From: Siphonodentalium dalli
Lineage: Eukaryota > Mollusca > Scaphopoda > Gadilida > Siphonodentaliidae
Assembly (NCBI GenBank): GCA_032622095.1
Contig: CP136061.1
Coordinates: 83,738,324-83,802,323, forward strand
Length of the DNA: 64,000 nt
Direction: 5' to 3'
This document shows positions 35,844 through 45,899 of the stretch, in pieces. The notes under the pieces are model-generated. The model did no database searches. It was not told the origin of the DNA and saw nothing but the letters and a program-made list of their open reading frames with translations. The position numbers were made by a program, and so were the translations under genes. Position 1 is the stretch's first letter. Each line of letters starts with the position of its first letter.

Positions 35844-36627
35844 TAACCTAAAGCGATAGCCCGCTTTTTCGCGGAATAATTGTAACTCCCTACATTTCTT
35901 CAGAATTACCCATCAATGGAAAAAATGTGTTCAAAAACAATATCACTTCTGTGGTTCTTTATTTATCACACACAATTTAACCCCACCCCCTTTAACACAT
36001 AATTCATCAAAAAAGCACAATTTTCCACCACAAATCATGTTCAGGCCCCATTTTCACACAGTTTTTGGGGTCTGGTGTTGCAAACTTGTATCAGCTATGG
36101 AAGACTGTACCAGATTCTGTCCATGAGAGAACTTCTGGTGATGTGAGGTCATTGAGTCCAGATCTGATCAGCTGAGCATCAAGCGCATGACTTTATCAGC
36201 ACATGGAAGACTAAAATATGACATTTTCATGTCTGCAAGGGTGATCCAAGATAACTGCATGTGGGTGTATATTGAATTAGTTGAACAAAGATATGCTCTC
36301 TTTGAAATGCTGAAGCATTTTCTTAAATGTGTCCAAGTTTTAGTGCTATTAACCTTCAAATGGCTCAGTGAAAATGACACACTTTTATTATATATATCTG
36401 TATATCACTGGCTATAAAATCCAAAATACTTATTAGATTAGCTTCTTATAACAATTGGTATGTGTGTCATTGACATGCTCATGTCATGGGTCATTTGCAT
36501 TATCATGTGACTATTCATTGGAGAATCATTGGACTGAAAGACCAGGCTGTGAAAAATGCGTTAAAATACTTTAACGTGACTCCCAGGAATCAAAAATGCC
36601 AAAAAGCTCATTTTCCCCTGTAGGTTA
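35844..36627. other. Spacer between duplicated TIR elements
   Basis: The spacer opens TAACCTAAAGCG and closes CTGTAGGTTA, so the two inner flanks are inverse to each other and, with the element tips, form an 18-base inverted pair. No gene is recognised. The longest frame is 76 codons (36187-36417) with no known motif. Confidence 0.5.
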
Positions 36628-37069
36628 CACTGGTGTAAATGTTTTCCATAGGCCTCAGTGCTAACGTTTTATTGTATGCTGTTGGCTATATAAATATTGG
36701 GTCCAAATTTTTTTTTTAATCTGAAAAATTGACATTTGAGAAAAACTTTTTACACCAAAAAATCATGCCTGTCTAGCAGGGAATTCGCCTTTAAATATTG
36801 TGTTTTCGTAACTAGTGTCAGATCCGCATAAAAAAATACTGTCATATTTTAGACCACACCAAAAAATTCAAACTTCACTACAAAGGGTTAATTCCTGTGC
36901 CAATGGCTATTTTACCTATGGGAAATCATATGGAAGAGGTCTGATGATTTTTTTATGCAAAAAGCACAGAAGGCTATTGACCCACCAGGGCCCAGTGTCT
37001 ATTTTATTCTCTCCTATATATTCCTCCCGCATCCGCTAGATGTCACTCGGAACCTTATTTACACCAGTG
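36628..37069 (+). mobile_element. CACTGGTG-ended TIR element, copy 2
   Basis: 442 bp, same ends and orientation as the copy at 35407, with only scattered substitutions and small indels. Both are followed on the right by TAACCTAAAG. Confidence 0.8.
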
Positions 37070-37302
37070 TAACCTAAAGTTGGTGTAACTTTCTTTTCGT
37101 ATTTTACATCATTAATTCATGTAAGGATACATCCAATGCAAGGCATAGTATCATAGTATCTTTCGACAAGGCAACAATGATAACAAGATTCGTTTCCATC
37201 TATTATCTCAATATTCATTATTAATAGTACTCATATCATCCGCTCAAACAGCCAATTTCAGCAAAAAGTGTGGTTATGGACTTTTCGTCGAGATTGAGCT
37301 AT

Positions 37303-37819
37303 GTTAGTTATATCTTTGTCAACATGTGCTATATAGTTAGACGGTATAAAATATTAGATATGAATCGAAGACTCCTGTCCGAAAATGCCTCTATCGATTA
37401 ATATATTGGTTATTTTCTGGTCTAAAAACGTGTGGTTGTTTATCTAACGAACAATAGTGGTTAGTCCTAACGGAGACCAGAAATTGTACTGTGCAATTTT
37501 GTCATGAATAAACATTAATTAGAATCATTATCGCTGATAACTATGGAATAAAACAATATAAACACTCAATCTGGGACATTTGACGTTCGATGCATAGCTG
37601 TGGGAACACCCTGATTATCTTATCGCTATATGGTCTGTTCTAAAAATAGAACAATAAAGTGTTCCACTTAATCATCTCATTTTATAATAAAATATTCGAA
37701 ACAAATTCAATATTAATTGATAGAAGCGTTTCCGAACATGAGTCTTCAATTCATATTTATTATTTCATACCCACGGAACTATTTCAAAATTGTTATATGA
37801 AGAGATAATCCATCTTTAA
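37303..37819 (+). mobile_element. TTAA-ended palindromic MITE, copy 3
   Basis: It matches copy 1 (872-1394) in orientation, including the CTATCGATTAATAT and TCTAACGAACAATAG blocks, and ends AGAGATAATCCATCTTTAA. The left tip is diverged. Confidence 0.7.
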
Positions 37820-38714
37820 TGATGTCATATGATCCGTTAAAGCCACGATGCGTACCGTGCAGGATTACCGAGCTTCAATGGTTAATCCTCCCGTTCTATT
37901 CCAGAATTCGTATGACCTACGACAACGGCATTATAAAATAGAAACGCAAACCGTAACCTAAAGTGATTTACGTGCTATTACACTACATCATAAAATTATG
38001 TGGATATGTCACATATAATGTCTACAAACAGAATATGAGCGTGCCTCGTGCATATTTATGTATTTGCTTATTTTATTTGAGACTATTTAATAGCATATTT
38101 ATTAAAACTTTGTCTAAAATGTCAATTATGGCATCCACAGGGGCTCGGAGTGTGTACGTTTTAAAGCTTTTGGAAATCCCAAAAGCAATAGTAAATGAGG
38201 GGAAATAAACACGCTTGGATATATTGTGTCTGATATTTGCAGAATTGGGTCCCCAGCGGGTGAATTTAGAGACGCTATTCCACACAGCGGGCTATTGTCT
38301 CAAAATTCACCCTTTGGGGACCTTATTCTGTCTATGCCTCAACTGCTATGGTAGACCTATATATATGATCAGATTGGAGTTACCCAGTTGAAGTTGGCGA
38401 TGTTCAAAAATTAGTCACCTCGATCATGCAATTTATCTTTGGGGATATAGAAACTGAACAGAAGGGAAAAAGTAACTAAAAACATTATTAATTTGAAACT
38501 AGATACTTCCCAGAAGATTTGGCCTATGCAGAATGAGGTTCCCAGTAGGTTTCTGCTGCTACCATGTTACCTTTCTCGCTAGCATGCGATTATATATTTT
38601 GTCGCTCATTAATGTAACATGCACGTGCCCACCTGATGGACGCTGATATAAGCACCATATAGCTAAAAACAAAACCTTGAAATTCACGTGTTCACAATAG
38701 GAGAGCGGCAGGGA

Positions 38715-41700
38715 CTGCATTTTTTTTAATTTAATGCACATCCGCACAGAAGGGATTTGTATACATACCTTTCAAGCCATTCATATGACCGATCTGATAA
38801 GCCCTGTTGTACTTATCAAAAGTGGTAAGAAAAAGGTTGAAATCATGTTACCATGGCAACGGACACCGATTTTGAAGGGAAACTAGGAAAAGTGAAATTA
38901 AATCAAGGATATGGGCCTGGATATAAATACAATTATGCATCTTATTATAGAAATGACCGGAGAGAAATTGGGTAGATGTTTGTGGTCTTGTCATGTCAAG
39001 GTCACATTTTAAGGTCAATGTCATTCCAGAAAAGTGAATGTTTTTACAGTTTTTCTCTATTTTCAATTTGGTAAAATGAGTCACAATCTCCACTTGTGAG
39101 AATAGACCTCTATTTGTGTAACAGTAAAATATCTACAGGTTTCTAGTCACACAATGAACCATTCATGGAGGCATGACACAATATCTAACTCAAGATATAT
39201 CTTTTATAAGTTAATGATATTGTCAAAATATATAGTTCATTTCGTGACGTCAATGTCTTACTGGTGTTTCCCCAATAGTTCTGCGAATCTTAAATGATAC
39301 ATAGGTACCAGTATACAAAGCTAGATCAAAGCATGTTATTTATAAGTTGTGATATGAGCCTGGTCATATAAAGATGCTTGCATACTGGAGTTTGCAATTT
39401 GTTTGCCTTATAATGCGTTTCTATGGAAACAAGCCAAGATACTCTGAAATTATATAGCCCGAAAAATTGGATTTATGGCTTAATTTGCTGGTAACTGACA
39501 TATGCAGTATAAAATTTCAGCAAAAATCACCATTGGGATTCTAGTCATATTTCAACAAGATGTGAGCAGAAATGTGCAATGTAAGTGAGGCATACCATTA
39601 GTTATGATGACTGCATCTCAATGGGAAAATTTGTTTCACTTTGGCTCAAAATGGACTACAGAATGGCGGCCAAATGATGGAAAATAGTAGATGGTTGATG
39701 AATAAAATTGACGCATACGCCTTCTATACATTGAATACTAACATTGCTGATTCACCTTTTAATTTTAAAGGATGTCGTATGGGATTTCGACCGAAACTTC
39801 CTTTGGGATTCTGGCCACGTTTTTGAAACGAAATGGGCAGAACTTTGAAACGGAACTGAGAGGGACCATAATAAGTGGCTACTCTGGTCAATTAGCACCA
39901 AAATTGATCGACTTTATACAGGGTGTATGTCAAGATGGCAGCCAGAGAGTGACGATATGGCCATATTGGAGTTGAATATATATACAGGGAGTTATTGTAT
40001 GATCATGACTTATGTGAATAGGTATACAATGAGTGACTATATGGTCATGTGTGGGGTGTCCATGGTGATATTTATAGGTATACAATGAGTGGCTGCATAG
40101 TCATGTGATAGTTAAACAGGTAGTGACTATGGTCATGTGAGGTGTACGGGTATACCCGAGTGGCTGTGTGGTCATTTGTGTTTTTTATGGACATAACGAG
40201 AGTAGCTACACAGCCATCTGTGTGTTGTTTATATATATGGAGTGACTTTATGGTCATGGGTGGGATGTACACGTGTACATTGTGTGGATCTATTAGGATT
40301 GCCCTTGTGGTCATATTGGGATGTATATGTATATGTTTTGGCTGTATTGTCATTGGTGGGTATATAGATGTACAGGAAGTAACTGTATGATAATGGCTGG
40401 GTGTATGAGTATGCAGTGAGTGAATTGCCATGGTGAGGAAGGATGAGGTGTATATGCAAGTCTGGAGTGGATGAATGGCCGTAAGTGCGGGGTATTGTTA
40501 TATCTGGAATGGCTGTATGGCAATGGGTGAGGTGTACATGACTTGTGTGTACCTGAGTGGCGCTATGGTCATGTGTCGGGTGTATGTGTATATCTTGAGT
40601 GGCTATATGACCATGGGTATGGCGAATAGGTATACAGGGGGTGACCATATGGCCAATGGTCAGGTGAATAGGTATACAGGGAATTACGGTATGATCACGA
40701 ATGTGGTGTATATTTATGCACAATGGAAGAAATACTAAACGGTGTTCTTGACAATAGTTCATAAATTTTGATGCTAATCGACCAAAGTAGTCACATATCA
40801 TGTCCCGTTTCAAAGTTCTGCCCATTTCCTTTAAATAACTTGGACAGAATTGCAAAAGAAATGTTGGGCAAAATTCCATACGGCATCATTTAGAATGAAT
40901 TTGCCATGCCTCATAAGGTAATGGGACAACCAGAATAGAACATAAGTTTGTAAAGACTTAATTATTCTGGTTACTGGATTGATATTCGGGGAGTTTACTC
41001 TTAAAATACACATCAATATATAATTTTGTCAGACAACTAGATTCATACATGTAACCAATATTTCGATTAGTGCAAATTTTCGATGGATAAAATTCGAATT
41101 TACCTTGAAATAAGGAATGCGCTCGACTGAGATTAAGTTTTTTCTGAAGAATGGTTACCTGCATTATCCCCGGACTTCTGTCACGGCCTACACAATCATT
41201 TCCCCATATATATATACGTGGCCATTTTCTAACACAACTATTAAATGCACCACTTGAAACTAATTAAACCAACCTTGTTGTAGAAAATTAAATCATATAA
41301 GCTTCCGCTGCGTGTTTTACTGATGTCCGCAGCGGCGTTTACTTTCCCGCAGCGGGGATTATAGGATGACCAGCGTGATAGTAAGATGAGGCATTCCATT
41401 TAGGTACATTATCAGCATAAACGCAAATGTATACGTGCCCGTTGCCATGGTAACAAAATCCCTTGGTGTCAGTATATGGTGTAAGTATACTTTCAAAGAT
41501 ATGATTTTGTGATATTGGAATATTTTCCGATAAACATAATTATCTGCCCACTGTTACATAACTTACACAAAAACACTAAGACATTTATCATACATGTACA
41601 CTGTAGTCCCATAAACGTGTGTAGCTTTTGGGAACACAATGCCCCTAATGTGAAACAACCCCCAACTATTTTGAAGCTCCTTCTGAGATTAAAATATCAC

Positions 41701-42160
41701 ATTAACTGGAATGTACCATTTTGTTCATAATTGATTATTTATTGATATCTTATTGCTTCCAATAAAACAGAAACAATTTGTATTAATATGACATTGTTGT
41801 GTGATTTAGTATGAACAAATGCAGTTTTGCAACTTTCCAGAATGACCTTGACCTTTAGTGTGACATTGACCTTGAGACATACCAGATGATGGAGCACTAT
41901 GTATGTCCTTCTGATACAAGCATATATATATATCAACAAATCATACCCAGAACAAGTATACTCTTTGGTGTGACCGTTTTCCAAGTTTGCATACAAATAT
42001 TACTCTGTTGCCATGGAAACAGGAATTCAACATTTTCTTACCAGATTTGATCAGTACAACAGGGCCAATAGTAGCGGCCATATCGTACGCTTTCCATTGG
42101 TGTATAACAGTCCCTTCTGTACACATGTGCATTAAACTCCTTAAATATGGCCCGTTTTCT
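38715..42160. repeat. Large imperfect inverted repeat
   Basis: Matched inverted blocks are 38727-38880 with about 41990-42145 (TTTAATGCACAT, CCCTGTTGTACT.ATCAAA, CCATGGCAAC), 38985-39035 with 41832-41880 (AAGGTCA.ATT.AAGGTCAATG), and 39770-39910 with 40760-40880 (GAAATGGGCAGAACTTTGAA). Order is mirrored, so the whole is one diverged palindrome around a loop at about 39975-40735. It may be an old element with very long TIRs. No tips or target duplication were identified. Confidence 0.7.
39975..40735. repeat. Degenerate ~55-60-bp minisatellite in the palindrome loop
   Basis: A phrase close to GAGTGGCTATATGGTCATGT followed by GGTGTA and GTATAC recurs a dozen times with drift. It generates long low-information open frames on both strands (up to 216 codons on the minus strand), which are not considered genes. 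Confidence 0.75.
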
Positions 42161-42342
42161 CTATTGGCCACTAGCAATTCGAATTTTCTCAAAATAGTAA
42201 TTATAAACGCCGTTGTTACGATGATAAATGCCGTTGTTACTATTATGAACACCGTTGTTACTATAAACGATTAAACTACTTGTCGCTTCGACCAGCTGCA
42301 CACCAGGATGCTTGCGCGGTGTGAAATTGAAACAAACGCCAG

Positions 42343-42648
42343 GTGGGGTTTACCTCCCTTGATGACTCGGTAAGACCGCTGCTACCGGCGACATTTTACC
42401 CACAGTTGGTGGACTTCCGCGATATTACGATATATACAAAGCGAACAGAGCAACATGTTGCCCTTATTGAGCACACCAAATATCGAGAAAAAAATGGTGT
42501 AATTTCGTACTTTAAGTTTGGAAAGTCCCACCAAAAACCAAAGATTTATATTGCGAAAGAACGTGATTTGGATCTCCGATTATTTTATCAGCACACTGAC
42601 GACATTGTCACGACAACATGCATGGCAAGTCAATCACAAAAGTTGTAA
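42343..42648 (+). CDS. Unrecognised open frame, possible exon
   Basis: An open frame of 101 codons with ordinary amino-acid composition (VDFRDITIYTKRTEQHVALI and further charged sequence). It has no ATG at its start. A 3' acceptor-like TTTACCCACAG ends at about 42403, so the coding part, if real, could begin there as an internal or terminal exon ending at the stop. I do not recognise the family. The surrounding sequence is intergenic in character, so chance or an old repeat is as likely. Confidence 0.25.
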   Translation: MGFTSLDDSVRPLLPATFYPQLVDFRDITIYTKRTEQHVALIEHTKYREKNGVISYFKFGKSHQKPKIYIAKERDLDLRLFYQHTDDIVTTTCMASQSQKL

Positions 42649-43024
42649 TTTGCAGCAATTTTGACAACAAAACTACCGCTCTAATTATCCATTCTGGCTT
42701 ACACTTTTAGTGCGGGAATTGTTCTCAAAGCACATCGGAAATTTGACTTTGGGTCGATAGGTTTCGCCATATTGGCTGGAAAACCCGGCGCTAAATAAAG
42801 AAATCCACCAGAATAGTACCCAACCGATAAAAGAGTCATCAATGAAATATGACTGGTGTGCTCTGGTAGAGATTGAAATTAAACATGAATAAGGTAGCTA
42901 AATCAAATTCGATGGTGATTGAAACTGAATTCTCAAAAAACATTAAAAAGTACTTGATTGGTTCCAAAGAAACTGGGAGTCATTACGAACATATTGAGCA
43001 GAACAGTACCCAAACCATGCACTG

Positions 43025-43510
43025 TAGAGACACATAATGCGTATATTGCATTAATAACATGAAACACATTCACTCAATTACTTCGGTGCATGCTGTTAAC
43101 AAATCTAAATATATTCATTGAATTACTAACAGTGAACATAATGTAATGTGTATTGTAAGAGAAACACTAAATATATGCAATGAGTTACTAACTGCTAACA
43201 TAATGTAATGTGTATTGTAAGAGAAACACTAAATATATTCAATGAATTACTAACTGTTAACATAATGTAAGGTATATTGTAATAGCAACACTAAATTTGC
43301 AATACCAAATGTGAACATCAGTGTCGGTGTGTTGCACTAGCAAATATAAATGTATTCACTTAATTACTAAATGTGAACATACCTTTTGTGCATTGTATTA
43401 GCTAATATAAATATTGTCATTGAATTACTTAATGTGAAGCTATGAACACACGTGGTGGTGTATTCTACCAGCAAATATATATATACTCATTGAATTACAT
43501 TAGTTTGTGT
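43025..43510. repeat. ~63-bp satellite
   Basis: Units contain AACATAATGTAATGTGTATT and AATATATTCAATGAATTACT. Three are close copies (43134-43320) and the outer ones decay on both sides. Confidence 0.8.
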
Positions 43511-43729
43511 GTGTTGTAAAACCGAATATGTGCATTGTGTTACTAAAGATGTTACTGAGATACTGATTGCTATGATCACGAACAGAAACGCAACGAGACA
43601 TACGCTTAGTGTGGCACAGCGTCTGAAACTGCAACTGTTGATGATTCTGTCGAAACATTTTGGCATCTTTTCACCTCAATTTCCAAAAATGTCTAATTCT
43701 ACACTTGGCATTAAATAAAATCGTCCTTT

Positions 43730-43800
43730 TGTTGGTACGTTCTAAACCTCTTCAAATTTCCATTAAACCGCTCCACGATACCATTGCCATTTCAAAATCA
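43730..43800 (-). pseudogene. Possible retrotransposon integrase fragment
   Basis: One minus-strand frame contains NGIVERFNGNLKRF, close to the NG-ER-N-LK motif after the second catalytic aspartate of LTR-retroelement integrases. Stops flank it closely and no catalytic DDE context was found nearby. A chance match cannot be excluded. Confidence 0.25.
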
Positions 43801-44426
43801 TGTCATGCGAACGAGGAGCAATTGTTCTGCGATAAACTGGACCTCGATCATTATATTTGGCCTCCTCTGTGTTACCTGGCCAGAAATCCACTTGCATATA
43901 ATGGTTACAAAATTAAATGTGATGTACTGATTACTATGGTTGTCCGGCATTTAAATTGGTCCATATGAGATGCTATGTTACCATTCCATGGATATAATAT
44001 CTTAGCGCTCCATTGAATGCTACTTTGCCTTTCTTGATGGGTAAATTCCAAATCAAGAGAGGCAGAATGACCCACAAAAAAAATGCCAATTCCTATCTCC
44101 AGTGCTAGATGATCCCACCGGGGAGGTCGCATTTTAACATTAATGGCGAGGCAGATGTTTACATTCCGCGGGAGATGGTTAACTGTATCTCAGATGTGCA
44201 ATATTTCACCATGCATCCTCCGGGAGACACTTGTTTTCTCCTCGAAGGTGTTATAAATGTACACCCCGAAGAGTGGTGATTTGACACTTAGTGGATGCAC
44301 TTTACTCCCACCCTGTTGTGTGTTAGAATGTTCGTCGGCAGTTAACTCTCCAATGGAGAAACATGTAAACAATATAAGGGGCTGTTGAAATAGCTCAACG
44401 TTTGTGCTGCAAATATGGTGCTCACC

Positions 44427-44443
44427 CCCCCCCCCCCCCCCCG
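44427..44443. repeat. Poly-C tract
   Basis: An uninterrupted run of about 17 C between CTCA and GAG. It is prone to length error in sequencing and replication. Confidence 0.9.
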
Positions 44444-44826
44444 AGTTTTTATTTTGTCATTAATTAGTTTTGAAAGTCGATAACTGGCCATCACAACCTC
44501 TCATTAATATTCACAATATTCACGCTATCTGATTCTTTCCTCTTGTAAAAAAGCGCCAATTGTAAGAAAGAATCCGACAAGTAAAATCAGTGTCAATCAA
44601 GTAAAATTGTCCGAATAGAAGTCGACAGCAATCGTCCAATCATGTATCGCAAAACTTCAGTCAGGATCGAAATACGTTCAGAATACAGTCAGAGTTTGAA
44701 TATAAGTTGGACTACCCATTAACCCATTGCTGTGTTAGTGGGCTCTGTCCTCTTGGTGGAATGTCGTCGGGATTGGACACACATATGATTAGTCTCTTGC
44801 TACACCCCCACCGTGCTCTCCCCTAG

Positions 44827-45029
44827 CTACAGATCGAGCTGACAGACTGATGTTATCACTTGTGTGCATTTCACTGCTTTCCACGCGAAGTCGTCGTTCC
44901 TGTCGGCCTTGATGCAATTTCTTTCTGGCCTGGTGTCAGGTTCGCCGGCTAGCCAAGAAAAATAGGTCATCGTTGAACCATCATGACGTTTCCATGTTTC
45001 GTTGTAAAATCCATCAACGTAAGCCGAAC
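44827..45029 (-). CDS. Last exon of a C-type lectin-domain protein (partial)
   Basis: The exon opens after a good acceptor (TTTCATCTCATTCCAG) in phase 1 and encodes 66 residues to a TAG. The pattern fits the C-terminal half of a C-type lectin domain: FSWLAGEPD (residues 23-31), NC at 37-38, W at 49, C at 54 and VC at 61-62. The EPD triplet sits where sugar-binding members have EPN or QPD. The usual WND is replaced by WKAVKC, so calcium-dependent sugar binding is doubtful. Such proteins are usually secreted immune or recognition factors. Upstream exons should lie above 45.03 kb. The PAN exon at 18.3 kb is on the same strand but downstream, so it belongs to another gene. Confidence 0.85.
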
Positions 45030-45189
45030 CTGGAATGAGATGAAATTGGTTGTGTTCCACGAGTAATCATAATCGGGCGATACATAATACATAACAACCC
45101 TGATAGACTAGTTCTGCAATAATGCGTTGGTATTGTGTGGTAAAGCGTTGCAATTAAAAACTATTCATTTTATCACATTGATGATCTTC

Positions 45190-45770
45190 TGAAATTTGAT
45201 CTAACATGTGAACAGACAGCAGCAAATCAGATTCTTGGAGTCATTATGCTTTACGTGGAAATGGTCAGGCCACTCATCGAATACTGCCAACCTATATGTG
45301 ACCCTCCATATCAAATCCAGTTGTAAGTCGGGATTTTTTTACCCTGTGCCAATGCATTCTCTTAGATATGCGAGTCGACCATAGGTCGCCTCGCATATAT
45401 AAGAGATTGCATTGGCCTAACAATTTTTTACAATTTTAATAATTTTTTCTTGTATTCTTTAACAATTTTATAATTTCACCCATACAGAACCCCAGACAAA
45501 CATGAGCAGACGACACTCTTCTATATGTTTCTATATTTGTGTGGGGCTCCCTGCAGGGTAATGGATGTTTTTTATTTTATGTCCTAAAAATTGTAAGAAA
45601 CATTTATTTTTAAAAAATGATAAAAATTGTTAGACACATAGGTCGCCTCGCATATATAAGAGAATGCATTGGCACAGGGTAAAAAATACCGACTTACGAC
45701 TGGATTTGATGTGGCGGGTCACATATGGACTACACGCATCCTACAACATTTACAAACATCAGAATGAGTT
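45190..45770 (+). pseudogene. LINE reverse-transcriptase C-terminal remnant, split by a MITE
   Basis: A plus-strand frame reads YVEMVRPLIEYCQP up to 45294, the hallmark of the thumb-side region of non-LTR retrotransposon proteins (Y..LVRP.LEY...VW). After the MITE at 45297-45723 the frame continues with IW and TTRILQHLQ. Only a short remnant is visible. Confidence 0.5.
45297..45723 (+). mobile_element. TGTGACCC-ended MITE in a LINE remnant
   Basis: 427 bp with TIR TGTGACCC...GGGTCACA and a TA duplication (45295-45296, 45724-45725). The first palindromic module is at 45341-45419 and the second is half deleted (45634-45680). The interior matches the copies at 31874 and 33335. Confidence 0.9.
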
Positions 45771-45899
45771 CAGCATCGAGAGACATTTCTCATTTCCTGG
45801 CTGAAGAAATACCCTTACACCGACTGACTTATTATTCTAAACCTGGTGTCGTTGTGGTACATGTGGGTGATAGGAAGGATATCTCATAACAATAAGGTA

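Noticed and set aside
35407-37069. LTR retrotransposon with two 440-bp LTRs
   Set aside because: Each repeat has its own inverted tips (CACTGGTG) flanked by TA. There are no TG...CA LTR ends, no primer-binding site, no polypurine tract and no pol-like frame between them.
40072-40879. Overlapping frames of up to 216 codons on the minus strand
   Set aside because: They are generated by the degenerate minisatellite in the palindrome loop and have His/Thr/Tyr-rich periodic composition without a domain.
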